Origin: an uncultured Acidimicrobiaceae bacterium
GTDB taxonomy: Bacteria; Actinomycetota; Acidimicrobiia; Spongiisociales; SHLN01
NCBI GenBank assembly: GCA_947259275.1
Contig: CAMYMH010000004.1
Span: 94,330-158,329 of the forward strand
Direction of reading: 5' to 3'
DNA length: 64,000 bases
Shown: in pieces, positions 25,802 to 36,047 of the stretch
How positions within the stretch are numbered: the first letter of the stretch is position 1
Layout of the letters: each line of letters begins with the position of its first letter
The notes under the pieces: model-generated
Database searches by the model: none
What the model was told of the DNA's origin: nothing
Seen by the model: the letters and a program-made list of their open reading frames with translations, nothing else
Translations under genes and position numbers: made by a program

Positions 25802-27097
25802 TCACTCACCGAAATCGGCATCGGCCCCAAGATAGACGATCAGGTCGATACCCCCGGTCGTCAGGTTGCCGTCCTGGACGCGGCCAAGACCAATCTCGGT
25901 AACGAAGGCATCGGCGGCCGCGATTTCTCCCGGACGGGTGACGACGATCGTTTCGGCGTAGTCCCGTTCGGCATTGCCGACCAAGGCAACAATGTGTCCA
26001 AGTGACTCCACAAAGGCGGCGAATTCCAGACCCGCTCCATTGCGGCCGTTTCCGTTGCGCACTTCGATACGGAGCGCCTCGCCGGTGTCGCCGGTCAACG
26101 AAAGCCCGGCCCGGAAGTTTGCCAGCAGCGCCGGAGCCTGGTCAGGGTGGGGACGGACGTAGGAAACACCATCCAGGGTGTCGAAATACACCGGCAGCGT
26201 CGACGCTTCGAGGTTCGTGGTATCGAACGAACGCATGTCCCAAGCCAGATCCCGCAATGCGTCGAAGTCGAGGCCGGCGTCTGTGGTGATCTGCTCACCA
26301 ATCGCCCCCACCAGCTCGCCCATATCCAACAGGTTGTCGGGCCGTCTGGCCTCGTTGAGAATGGCGAATATCAATTCCTGCTGGCGTTTGGTCCGCTCGA
26401 GGTCGCTGCCCGGGACCCGCTGCCATCGGCCGTCTACCAGCTCTTCGAGGTTCCGAGAACGGGCGTAGGCGAGCGCGGTTGACCCATCCATGTGGACCAC
26501 ACCCTGGGGCACATTCAGCCCCGACTTCTCGTCTCGCGATGGCAAGGCGAAGTAGAAGTCGATCCCACCCAGTTCATCGACAATGGCAGCGAACCCGACG
26601 AAGTCGACCTCCACATAGTGATTGATCGCCACTCCCGACACCGACGAAACCGTCTCGATGAGCGCATTCGGGTCACGGGCGTAGATGGCATTGAGCTTCT
26701 CGATCTCACCGTCGGCCCGGCTGACCAGCAAGTCCCTGGGCAAGCTGACCAGTTGGGCTCTCTGTTGGTCGGTGTCGATCCGAAACAGCATGATGACGTC
26801 GGCCCGCTCGCCGTCGAAGACACCGAAATAGGTCAGATCACCCACGTTGTCTCGATTGTCGCTCCCGACCAGAAGCAGATAGAGCGGGCCATCGGCGCGC
26901 CCGGCCGGAGTAACCAGGGCAGGCAAATCCTCGCTCGGGATCTGCTCAATTGATGCGTCGATGGCGCTCTTGATGCCATTCAAATAGAAAAGCACCGCGA
27001 ACACGACCACGTTGGCCACCACCAAGAGCGCGACAAACGTGCGTCGAAGAACGGCTCCGATCGAAAGAGATGCAGAAGGCGCGACGGTACGCTGCAT
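25802..27097 (-). CDS. LytR-CpsA-Psr (LCP) family cell-wall glycopolymer ligase
   Basis: A 431-residue membrane-anchored protein. One N-terminal helix (FVALLVVANVVVFAVLFYLN) is followed by the LCP catalytic domain, with the arginine-rich pocket motifs DVIMLFRIDTDQQRAQLVSL then PRDLLVS, and STALAYARSRNLEELVDGRW. A C-terminal LytR_C domain (IEVRNGNGRNGAGLEFAAFV) completes it. LCP enzymes transfer glycopolymers from polyprenyl-diphosphate to peptidoglycan, here a candidate for attaching the glycans made in this region. The position matches Rv3267 next to mycobacterial manB/wbbL1/rmlD. No Shine-Dalgarno; TAGTAA 11 nt upstream suggests a leaderless transcript. Confidence 0.93.
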   Translation of the reverse strand: MQRTVAPSASLSIGAVLRRTFVALLVVANVVVFAVLFYLNGIKSAIDASIEQIPSEDLPALVTPAGRADGPLYLLLVGSDNRDNVGDLTYFGVFDGERADVIMLFRIDTDQQRAQLVSLPRDLLVSRADGEIEKLNAIYARDPNALIETVSSVSGVAINHYVEVDFVGFAAIVDELGGIDFYFALPSRDEKSGLNVPQGVVHMDGSTALAYARSRNLEELVDGRWQRVPGSDLERTKRQQELIFAILNEARRPDNLLDMGELVGAIGEQITTDAGLDFDALRDLAWDMRSFDTTNLEASTLPVYFDTLDGVSYVRPHPDQAPALLANFRAGLSLTGDTGEALRIEVRNGNGRNGAGLEFAAFVESLGHIVALVGNAERDYAETIVVTRPGEIAAADAFVTEIGLGRVQDGNLTTGGIDLIVYLGADADFGE

Positions 27098-27174
27098 TCG
27101 GGCGAGGTTACTACCTACTCGAAGTCAGCAAGCCCATTCGAGTCATGCCGCCGAAACACCCGGCGACGGGGGCC

Positions 27175-27822
27175 TCACGGCTCCCTGGCTCCAAAGAACT
27201 CGACCATCCGGTCGATCACATCCTCGGCCACTTCCCACCGATAATCCTCAGTCGATTCGTCGACGAGTCCGTGACCGACTCCCCCGTACAGAATCCACTC
27301 CCCGTGGGCGAGGTCTTGCTGGGCAGCCTGGCGCTTGTCGGCCGGAACCAGCTCATCCTCCTTGCCGTAGAACCCGAGCAGCGGGACGCTACTAGCCGGT
27401 ATCGCACCATCGAACACGGGCGAAATCAGAGCCATGCCCGAGACATCGTGCTCGCCGGCGAATCGGACCGCCGCCTCGGCCGCCGGGCCGAGCGCCACGA
27501 CACCGATGGAGCCTGGGCGCACCCAGGGAGTGTGAGCGCTCGACATCCACTGGAAGGTGTCCACCAGGTTCGACATCACCCTTGGACGCCCTCCCCCGTT
27601 GAGGTCGGGCCCAACCACGGCAAGACCGTTGCGGGCGAGCCGGCGCGCCACCGACTTCACCGAAGACGTGAGCGCATCAGAGCCGTGGATCAGGAGAATA
27701 CCCGGGAAGGATCCAGCATGGTCGGGGCGGGCAAGGTACCCCCGGAGGTGGCGAAGGCCGGAAAAAATGTCGGCGCCCCCATAGAGGATCTGATGAGTGC
27801 CCTCTCCCTTCAGCAGCGCCAT
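27175..27822 (-). CDS. Dienelactone-hydrolase-like alpha/beta protein lacking the usual nucleophile
   Basis: A 215-residue alpha/beta-hydrolase fold protein of the dienelactone hydrolase family. GGAGG at 7-nt spacing supports ATG 27822. The early strand PGILLIHGSDAL and the acid and base positions (FYGKEDELVP with Asp, YGGVGHGLVD with His) are intact. The nucleophile elbow, normally G-x-C/S-x-G, reads SIGVVALGPAAEAAV with Leu where Cys or Ser belongs. The protein may be non-catalytic or use another residue. It lies 15 bp downstream of birA on the same strand and is probably co-transcribed with it. Confidence 0.85.
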   Translation of the reverse strand: MALLKGEGTHQILYGGADIFSGLRHLRGYLARPDHAGSFPGILLIHGSDALTSSVKSVARRLARNGLAVVGPDLNGGGRPRVMSNLVDTFQWMSSAHTPWVRPGSIGVVALGPAAEAAVRFAGEHDVSGMALISPVFDGAIPASSVPLLGFYGKEDELVPADKRQAAQQDLAHGEWILYGGVGHGLVDESTEDYRWEVAEDVIDRMVEFFGAREP

Positions 27823-27837
27823 CGTGCATCCTCCCGA

Positions 27838-28527
27838 TCAGTCGGGGAGCGTAGTCGTCCGCACCGAGCGCACCTGACCGGACCGCAATACCTGCCGGTT
27901 TCCTTGAGCCTCAACCACCAGGCCGCCGTTGGCCTCTACGTCGATGGCCAATGCCGGACCTCCACCGTCCCAGCTGACGGTGGTCCCGATGGTGGCGCTG
28001 CACAGTCGGTACTCCGACCGCCCCCAGTTGCCGGGGCCGGCACCCACGGCAGCCAGCAGCTGGTGTGCCCAGTCGGCGGCGATCACCTGTCCGGCGGTTG
28101 GTCCGGGATCGGCTTCGAAAAGGGCGCCGAAACCTGCGGGCGGCTCAGGCCAGTACAGGTTGGCACCGAAGCCCATCAAGACCAGATCCCCGGTGCGCTC
28201 GGCCAGCAGCCCCGCCACCTTGTCACCCGCCGGTGACACGACATCATTCGGCCACTTCAGCGCCAGCGCCGGGTCGAGCACCCTCCGAGCAGCCAGACCC
28301 GCTACCAGGGTGAGCAGCGGGATGCGGGCCGGCGGCCACTCGGGGACGAAGGCCAGCGAGGCTGCCAGCGACCGTTGAGCATTCAGCCATCGCGCGCCCC
28401 CTCGGCCGCGGCCCGCTTGTTGTTCGGCCGCTGTCACCAGGCAGGGAGTCCCTGCAAACCTGCTTCTCGCCTCATCCTGAGTAGATGCAACCCGCTGCAG
28501 GTGGTGGACGACGTAATCTGTAGCCAA
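27838..28527 (-). CDS. birA: Biotin--[acetyl-CoA-carboxylase] ligase
   Basis: A 229-residue BirA without the N-terminal DNA-binding domain. TTG 28527 is chosen because a GGAGG sits exactly 6 nt upstream and the protein then begins at the normal place (VHHLQRVASTQDEARSRF); longer frames run into the divergent carboxylase promoter. The biotin/ATP loop is TAAEQQAGRGRGGARWL and the catalytic strand is LALKWPNDVVSPAGDKVAGL. It activates biotin and attaches it to the carboxylase alpha subunit encoded divergently next door. The same birA<>accD5 divergence exists at Rv3279c/Rv3280. Confidence 0.93.
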   Translation of the reverse strand: MATDYVVHHLQRVASTQDEARSRFAGTPCLVTAAEQQAGRGRGGARWLNAQRSLAASLAFVPEWPPARIPLLTLVAGLAARRVLDPALALKWPNDVVSPAGDKVAGLLAERTGDLVLMGFGANLYWPEPPAGFGALFEADPGPTAGQVIAADWAHQLLAAVGAGPGNWGRSEYRLCSATIGTTVSWDGGGPALAIDVEANGGLVVEAQGNRQVLRSGQVRSVRTTTLPD

Positions 28528-28560
28528 GCACGGCCTCCGATGGTCTAAGGACACAAGCAT

Positions 28561-30108
28561 ATGAGCACTGATGATCGCCTCCGGCGACTCGAATCGCTGC
28601 GCGCCGAGAACTCGGCCGCGCACGAGCGCGCCATTGATCGCCAACACGAGCGCGGCAAGCACACCGCCCGGGAGCGAATCGAAATGCTGGTTGACAAAGG
28701 GTCGTTCCAGGAGATCGATACCCTCGTCCGCCATCAGGCAACCGGGTTCGGCATCGAGGAGAACCGTCCGCTCGGGGATGCCGTCATCACGGGCTGGGGC
28801 ACCATCGACGGCCGCAAGGTGTTCGTGTTCGCCGAGGACTTCACGGTCTTCGGAGGCAGCCTCGGCGAGGTCGTCGCCGACCGCATCACCAAGGTGATGG
28901 ATCTGGCGCTCGAGGTCGGCGCTCCCCTCGTCGGTCTCAAGGACTCCGGTGGAGCCCGCATCCAGGAGGGGGTGGTCTCACTCGACGGCTATGGGCGGAT
29001 CTTCGAGCGCAACGTGCGGGCCTCGGGGGTGATCCCGCAGATTTCGGTCATCATGGGCCCTTGTGCAGGCGGAGCCGTCTACTCGCCGGCGCTGACCGAT
29101 TTCGTATACCAGGTCAACGAAACCAGCCATCTCTTCATCACCGGACCCGACGTCATCAAGACCGTAACCGGCGAGGACGTCACCTTCGAGGAGCTGGGTG
29201 GCGCCCACTCCCATGCCAGCATCTCGGGAGTTACCCACTTCGTAGCTGCCGACGACCGGGCAGCCATGGAGGAAGTCCGCTACATCCTGTCGTTCCTGCC
29301 CGCCAACAACCTCGAGGCCGCCCCGTACTTCACACCCAGCGACAAGCCGGACCGGATGGATGAAGAGCTGACCACCATCATCCCCGATTCATCCAATCAG
29401 CCATACAACATGCACCACCTCATCGAGCTGATCGTCGACGATGCTGATTTCTACGAAGTCCACGAGCACTATGCCCAGAACATGGTGGTGGGTCTGGCTC
29501 GACTCGACGGCCATGCGGTTGGCATCGTCGGCAATCAACCGTCGGTTCTCGCCGGCACGCTCGACATCGACGCCTCGGTGAAGGCAGCCCGCTTCGTGCG
29601 ATTCTGCGACGGCTTCAACATTCCGCTGGTCACTTTCGTCGATGTCCCCGGCTTCCTGCCCGGCGTGGACCAGGAGCACGGCGGCATCATTCGCCACGGC
29701 GCCAAGTTGCTCTACGCATTCGCCGAGGCCACCGTTCCCAAGATCACGGTCATCACCCGCAAGGCATACGGCGGGGCCTATGTCGTCATGAACTCGCGCA
29801 GCCTTCGCGCCGATCTCGTTTACGCATGGCCCTCCGCCGAGATCGCGGTGATGGGCGCCCGGGGTGCGGTCAACATCATCCATCGTCGCGAGTTGGCCAA
29901 CGCCGAGAACACCGACGAGGAGCGCGCCCGGCTCATCGACGAATACGAGGAGATGTTCGCCAATCCCTACCTGGCCGCCGAGACCGGGCTGGTCGACGAG
30001 GTCATCCTTCCCCGGGAAACACGGCCCCGGCTGATTCGGGCGCTCGACATGTTGCGAACCAAGCGCGAGACCCCCCCACCCAAGAAGCACGGGAACATCC
30101 CCCTTTGA
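28561..30108 (+). CDS. Acyl-CoA carboxylase carboxyltransferase (beta) subunit
   Basis: A 515-residue crotonase-fold carboxyltransferase that moves CO2 from carboxybiotin to an acyl-CoA. AAGGA at 9-nt spacing precedes the ATG. Typical PccB/AccD5 stretches are [56 protein letters not shown] and [20 protein letters not shown]. Position 408, in [12 protein letters not shown], is Val where propionyl-CoA carboxylases usually have Asp (GGAYDVM), so acetyl-CoA or mixed specificity is possible. The nearby mutase gene argues for propionyl-CoA. It overlaps the alpha subunit by one base. Confidence 0.94.
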   Translation: MSTDDRLRRLESLRAENSAAHERAIDRQHERGKHTARERIEMLVDKGSFQEIDTLVRHQATGFGIEENRPLGDAVITGWGTIDGRKVFVFAEDFTVFGGSLGEVVADRITKVMDLALEVGAPLVGLKDSGGARIQEGVVSLDGYGRIFERNVRASGVIPQISVIMGPCAGGAVYSPALTDFVYQVNETSHLFITGPDVIKTVTGEDVTFEELGGAHSHASISGVTHFVAADDRAAMEEVRYILSFLPANNLEAAPYFTPSDKPDRMDEELTTIIPDSSNQPYNMHHLIELIVDDADFYEVHEHYAQNMVVGLARLDGHAVGIVGNQPSVLAGTLDIDASVKAARFVRFCDGFNIPLVTFVDVPGFLPGVDQEHGGIIRHGAKLLYAFAEATVPKITVITRKAYGGAYVVMNSRSLRADLVYAWPSAEIAVMGARGAVNIIHRRELANAENTDEERARLIDEYEEMFANPYLAAETGLVDEVILPRETRPRLIRALDMLRTKRETPPPKKHGNIPL

Positions 30109-31844
30109 TGGACTCTCTACTCGTTGCCAACCGGGGTGAGATCGCCATCCGGATCATCCGCACCGCTCGGGAGATGGGTCTGCATACCGTCGCGGTTTAC
30201 TCAGAGATCGACCGCGACTCCCTTCACACCGCCCTCGCCGATGAGTCGTGGAACATCGGAGGAGCTGCCGCCGCCGATTCCTACCTGAACGCCGGGCGCA
30301 TCATCGAGGTGGCGACCGAGTCGGGTGCGGAGGCGATTCACCCCGGGTACGGGTTTCTGGCCGAGAACGCCGATTTCGCGCGCGCAGTCGTGGAGGCCGG
30401 GCTGGTTTGGGTTGGCCCCCCTGCCGAGGCAATTGCGACCATGGGAGACAAGATCGCCTCCCGTCTGGCCGCCGAGGCGGCTGGAGTAGCCGGAGTCCCG
30501 GGGACCACTGAAGCGGCCCAAGGTCCGGCTGAGATCATCGCCTTCGCCGCCCAACACGGCTATCCGCTCGCCCTCAAAGCCGCTCACGGCGGCGGCGGGA
30601 AGGGAATGCGGATCGTTCGAGATGACGACGAGGTGGCCTCGGCCCTCGAGGCCGCCGGCCGGGAGGCACGGGCCTACTTCGGGCGCCCGGAGGTGTATAT
30701 CGAGCGATACCTGGAGCGGCCCCGTCACATCGAGGCTCAGGTCATCTTCGACACACATGGAAACGGCTTCTTCCTCGGCGAGCGGGATTGCAGCAGTCAG
30801 CGCCGCCACCAGAAACTGATTGAGGAGGCACCTGCAGCCGGCATCAGCGAAGACCTGCGAGGCGCCATCGGAGAGGCCGCCCTCGCCGTCGGCGACGCGT
30901 GCGGATATGTGAACGCCGGCACCGTCGAGTTCTTGCTGGAGCCCAACGGCAACTTCTTCTTCCTCGAGATGAACACGCGCCTGCAGGTAGAGCATCCCGT
31001 CACCGAGCTGGTCACCGGCCTCGATCTCGTGCGCCTTCAACTGGAGGTTGCCAGAGGCGAAGAGCTCGAGTTGTGGGACGTGCCCACTTCCGGACACGCC
31101 ATCGAGATGCGAATCAATGCCGAGGATCCCGGGGTCGGCTTCCGGCCGTCTCCGGGACGGATCACCGAGTATCGCGAGCCGGGTGGTTTTGGAGTTCGGG
31201 TCGACAGCTCGGCCGAGGCCGGGTCGACCATCAGCCCGTACTACGACAACCTCGCAGCCAAGCTCATCGTTTGGGCTCCCAGCCGGGAACGGGCGATAGA
31301 AAAGGCACTCCGGGCCGTGTCCGACTTCGAGATCAAAGGCATCCCCACCACCCTCGCCGCCCATCCGCTGCTGCTGAACCATGAGCTCTTCCGGAAGGGC
31401 GAGCACTACACGACCTACGTTGAGGATCTGATCGACTTCTCGGGCATCGCCGCCGACGGCGGGCCGGCCCTGCCCGAGGAGGAAGCCACCACCCTCCGCC
31501 AGGCCACCGTCGAAGTCGGTGGGCGGCGGTACGAGGTCAAGCTGTGGTTCCCCGAGGCTGAGCTGATCGGCACCACCCAGCGCCGGCGCCCCCCTCGACT
31601 CGAGCGGGGCCAAGCGGCCGGAGAAGACGGAGGCATGATCTCCGCTCCCATGCAGGGGACCATCGTCAAGGTCTCGGTCAAGGCGGGCGACCACGTGAAG
31701 GAGGGCGACACCATCTGCATCCTGGAAGCAATGAAGATGGAAAACGAGATCAAGACCCCGGTCGAGGGCGAGGTCGTCGACCTCCGCATCCAACCGGGCG
31801 ACAGCGTGGCCAACGGAGCGGTGCTGGCGGTGGTGCGCGGCTGA
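30108..31844 (+). CDS. Acyl-CoA carboxylase alpha subunit (biotin carboxylase plus BCCP)
   Basis: A 578-residue biotin carboxylase with fused biotin carrier domain. ATG 30108 overlaps the beta stop (TGATG), which sets the start. The domains in order are the N-terminal BC domain (LLVANRGEIAIRIIRTAREM), ATP-grasp (KAAHGGGGKGMRIV and LEMNTRLQVEHPVTELVTGL), the BC C-domain to about 445, a linker, and BCCP with the biotinylated lysine in EAMKMENEIKTPVEGEV. It is the substrate of the divergently encoded BirA. A small epsilon subunit, present in some actinobacterial complexes, is not seen nearby. The enzyme feeds malonyl- or methylmalonyl-CoA. Confidence 0.95.
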   Translation: MDSLLVANRGEIAIRIIRTAREMGLHTVAVYSEIDRDSLHTALADESWNIGGAAAADSYLNAGRIIEVATESGAEAIHPGYGFLAENADFARAVVEAGLVWVGPPAEAIATMGDKIASRLAAEAAGVAGVPGTTEAAQGPAEIIAFAAQHGYPLALKAAHGGGGKGMRIVRDDDEVASALEAAGREARAYFGRPEVYIERYLERPRHIEAQVIFDTHGNGFFLGERDCSSQRRHQKLIEEAPAAGISEDLRGAIGEAALAVGDACGYVNAGTVEFLLEPNGNFFFLEMNTRLQVEHPVTELVTGLDLVRLQLEVARGEELELWDVPTSGHAIEMRINAEDPGVGFRPSPGRITEYREPGGFGVRVDSSAEAGSTISPYYDNLAAKLIVWAPSRERAIEKALRAVSDFEIKGIPTTLAAHPLLLNHELFRKGEHYTTYVEDLIDFSGIAADGGPALPEEEATTLRQATVEVGGRRYEVKLWFPEAELIGTTQRRRPPRLERGQAAGEDGGMISAPMQGTIVKVSVKAGDHVKEGDTICILEAMKMENEIKTPVEGEVVDLRIQPGDSVANGAVLAVVRG

Positions 31845-32658
31845 CCAATACCTGGTGGTCCACCGAGTGTGGCTTAGGTTGCGCTCGATATTGAATCTTC
31901 TATGCGTCAAGGGGTTTCTTGGTTGACATCGATGGGTGGACGCGACAGGGGTGAGCCACACGGAGGGCGGCGTCCCGCTGAGAGGTGTAAACGTGAGGCG
32001 ACTCTCAGCGCTGCTGGTCGTCAGGCGGGGAGGGCGAGTGGGTCCTCGGTGATGACCTCCTTTGGGGGTTGGTCGATTTGGTTCATGGAGCCTTCGGAGA
32101 GGTAGCGGCGGTCGGCGGTTTGCCATTCGTCGTGGACTTCGGCCAGGACTGCTCCGACCAGACGTATCACTGAGATGTCGTCGGGGAAGATGCCCACCAC
32201 GTTGCTGCGGCGTTTGATCTCCGAAGGTGTAGCTTCGGTGAGGTGCCACGCCCCGGTTTCGGGGCTCATCTGCGGGCGGCTCAGGAACCATCCACTCATC
32301 GCATCACATATCGCTCGGTTCTCCAGCCACTGGCTGACCGCTGCGCAGAAACCCATTTGATGCCAGACGAGTCCAGGCAGATTGCGGAGCTGCGACAGCG
32401 CATACCTGCCGATCATTCTCGGTTTGGGTCGTTTAAGTGGGTGAGGTGGGCGTGGTCTATTCGCGACTGCGCCAGTGTCTTCCGGATAAACGGCCGACCA
32501 CGCGCCGATTGTCCGCTACCTCCTGGGTCTTCCGGTCGCGGAGGTAGGTGCTAGGAGCGGAGCACGGGCCCCCCATCCGGCTTGAGCGGTCGCCTTCGAG
32601 ACCACGGGGGCGCGACGCAGGTTCGAGAATCCGTTGGATTCGAGTAGTTCGCATCCAT
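31845..32658. other. Degenerate islet with an IS256-type remnant
   Basis: About 810 bp without an intact gene separate the carboxylase operon from the lipoprotein gene. The only recognisable content is the transposase fragment near 32021-32300. No complete terminal inverted repeats or target duplications were found by eye. A T-loop-like GGTTCGA at about 32624 does not fold into a tRNA. Confidence 0.6.
32021..32416 (-). pseudogene. IS256/mutator-family transposase, C-terminal remnant
   Basis: A 131-codon open frame whose second half is clearly the C-terminal end of an IS256-type transposase: EIKRRSNVVGIFPDDISVIR, then LVGAVLAEVHDEWQTADRRY, then LSEGSMNQI. The usual upstream catalytic DDE regions are missing. 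The part before HLTEATPSEIKRRS does not look like the family, so only about 75 residues survive. It marks a past insertion in the islet before the toxin-antitoxin genes. Confidence 0.8.
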
Positions 32659-33543
32659 CTATGCGTTTCCCCAACCGCACAGACGCGCCGAGTCGGCTCC
32701 GTAGTAAACCCATTCCCCGGCAATCGTGCCCGATTCACTGAGATCAACAACCGAGATCCCAGATACCTCGCAGTTACCCGCGTCAATCGTGTATGAGGCG
32801 GCACACCCCCACCCATTGACGAAGATGAGGCCGGGTTCCAGCCTCAGACCCGGCCGATCCTCGAGCAGATCCGAAACGAAACCACCGAGTTGATCCCCGG
32901 CAACCGATCCGAGGAGTGCATCCTCTCGCCTCGCCCCCTCGTCGTACAGCTCGACTATGGCATCCCGATCGGCCGAGGACCAAGCATCGAAGTAGCGACC
33001 AAACAGCTCGTCGGCAGCGGCCCCGGCTTCGGTGATGACCGTGGCATTGGCGGCCGGTAATCCCACCGCGGTTACGACCACGTCTGGATAACGCATGGCG
33101 GCCTCATACTCGAAGAAATTGATGAGCCGCGAGATCCGTCCATCCTCCAACTCGAGCTGCCGGAGTATGACCATCGAATCCTCCGTTGGCGGCTCTGCCA
33201 GAGCCAAGAACCCACCCAGGACCAACTGTTCGGCGGCGCCGTCCCGATTGACGTGAACGGCCGCAAGGGGTTCGGGCGCGCCAGGGCGGCTGAGCAGGTA
33301 CGTGGCGTACCTGCTCGGCCCCATCGTGATGATCGGGAAGATGGGATCGATCACCTTGGCCTCAGGCGCGAAATAGGAAACGAACGCATCTGCGTCTACA
33401 GCCCGTGTTGATGCAGCAAGCCCCTCCGCCACCTCGACACCCTGCGCCTCCCACGCATCCAGTGAGGAGCTCTCACCACCACCACAGCTCGCCGCCAGCA
33501 ACACCAGGGCACACCCCACAGTCAGAGCATGGCGCATCCCCAT
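32659..33543 (-). CDS. Lipoprotein with two NTF2-like domains
   Basis: A 294-residue predicted lipoprotein. ATG 33543 is preceded by GAGGGGG. An ATG six bases later is an alternative. The signal peptide ends in a lipobox, VLLAASCGGGESSS, with the lipid-bearing Cys near residue 20. Two weakly similar NTF2/SnoaL-like halves follow: EGLAASTRAVDADAFVSYFA then PEAKVIDPIFPI, and DELFGRYFDAWSSADRDAIV then ELYDEGARREDAL. It would be exported and anchored to the outer face of the membrane, perhaps binding a small ligand. A 208-bp gap separates its start from the antitoxin. No closer function is recognised. Confidence 0.82.
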   Translation of the reverse strand: MGMRHALTVGCALVLLAASCGGGESSSLDAWEAQGVEVAEGLAASTRAVDADAFVSYFAPEAKVIDPIFPIITMGPSRYATYLLSRPGAPEPLAAVHVNRDGAAEQLVLGGFLALAEPPTEDSMVILRQLELEDGRISRLINFFEYEAAMRYPDVVVTAVGLPAANATVITEAGAAADELFGRYFDAWSSADRDAIVELYDEGARREDALLGSVAGDQLGGFVSDLLEDRPGLRLEPGLIFVNGWGCAASYTIDAGNCEVSGISVVDLSESGTIAGEWVYYGADSARLCGWGNA

Positions 33544-33722
33544 CACCCCCTCTTTGTCGAAGCCTTTGCTTCTGGACCTCCAGCCACAAGCCTGACGAGC
33601 GACCAAGGCCTTCCCCGCCACCCCCTATCGTCGCGCTCGCCACCCACCTTGCATAGAGGTAAAGGTCACGAATTGGCCACTCATTAGGACCGGATCTTGT
33701 CGAAACCTCAGCCCTCTTCAGT

Positions 33723-33745
33723 TGTATGACGTAGTGTGATACAGT
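33723..33745 (+). promoter_or_regulatory. Candidate antitoxin promoter and operator
   Basis: TGTAT at 33723-33727 and ATACA at 33739-33743 form a small inverted repeat overlapping a possible -10 (TACAGT, 33740-33745). A TTCAGT at 33717-33722 lies 17 bp upstream of that. RHH antitoxins typically bind such repeats to repress their own operon. No Shine-Dalgarno precedes the ATG at 33752, so the message may be leaderless. Confidence 0.4.
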
Positions 33746-33751
33746 CGTGGC

Positions 33752-33991
33752 ATGGCTCAAGCGATCTCCGTTCGACTCGACGACGAAGCCCTCCGCGCCC
33801 TTGGCCTACTCGAAGCCTCGGGCATGACCCGCTCGGAAGCGATACGCGCGGCGCTGGTGGACGCAGCTACCCGTCTCCACGACAAGCAGGCACTCGCCGC
33901 CGAGGTTGCCGCATTGGAAGCCGACGAGGAAGACCGGGCTGAGATGTTGGCGGTCGCCGACCTCATGGAGGGCCTCCGTGCGCCGGGGTGA
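33752..33991 (+). CDS. Ribbon-helix-helix antitoxin
   Basis: A 79-residue protein. The N-terminal beta strand and two helices, AISVRLDDEALRALGLLEAS then GMTRSEAIRAALVDAATRL, form a RHH (CopG/Arc-type) DNA-binding domain. The acidic helical C-terminus (ALEADEEDRAEMLAVADLME) is the usual toxin-binding tail. It overlaps the toxin gene by 14 nt. It would neutralise the toxin and repress the operon. Confidence 0.9.
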   Translation: MAQAISVRLDDEALRALGLLEASGMTRSEAIRAALVDAATRLHDKQALAAEVAALEADEEDRAEMLAVADLMEGLRAPG

Positions 33992-34295
33992 CATCTTCGC
34001 CTTGCGACTACCCAAGGACGTAGGCCACCAACAGCAGGGGCCACGCTTCGGAGTTGTCGTGCAGTGCGACGCCTTCCTTCCTCGCTCGGTGGTCTTGGTG
34101 GCGCCGACGTCGAGAAGCGCTCGATCAGCGTCGTTCCGACCCGAAATTGAGATCGGTGGCAACTCGACAAGGGTACTGGTGGAACAGGTCGGCGCAATCG
34201 ACATGAGCCGATTGGGAGACCTCGCCGGCCACCTGACACCGGAAGAACAATGGGGTGTCGACGCGGCCCTGCTCACCGTTCTCGGTCTGAGTTGA
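33978..34295 (+). CDS. MazF/PemK-family toxin (probable endoribonuclease)
   Basis: A 105-residue toxin starting at GTG 33978, supported by GGAGG 6 nt upstream and by the start VRRGDIFALRLPKD, which is where MazF proteins begin. The conserved core GPRFGVVVQCDAFLPRSVVL then APTS, and TRVLVEQVGAIDMSRLGDLA, matches the PemK/MazF barrel. MazF enzymes cleave mRNA at short motifs when the antitoxin is degraded. The expected Arg of the RGDI motif and the Ser/Thr in the PTS loop are present. It is paired with the overlapping RHH antitoxin and sits next to a transposase remnant. Confidence 0.9.
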   Translation: MRRGDIFALRLPKDVGHQQQGPRFGVVVQCDAFLPRSVVLVAPTSRSARSASFRPEIEIGGNSTRVLVEQVGAIDMSRLGDLAGHLTPEEQWGVDAALLTVLGLS

Positions 34296-34411
34296 CGCGC
34301 CCAGAACACCCTGATCTCGCGCGATAACGAGCACAACCGGTAGGTGAGCGAGAGCGGCACAAACTGATCGGGGCATCGATAGGATCGGCTCGATTATCTC
34401 GCTATCTAAGG

Positions 34412-35971
<1,560 letters not shown>

Positions 35972-36047
35972 AGCTCGGTATATGCTGGCCGGGAGCAGAT
36001 GGTACTCGGGAACTTCACCGGTACCTCACGCCCTCCAACCCAAGTAA

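Noticed and set aside
30201-32291. A 696-codon minus-strand open frame opposite the carboxylase alpha gene
   Set aside because: It lies antisense to a gene with all expected motifs and has low-complexity content typical of a shadow frame.
32610-32660. tRNA-like GGTTCGA followed by a pairing segment
   Set aside because: The apparent T-loop has the wrong size, and no acceptor stem, D-arm or anticodon arm can be drawn around it.
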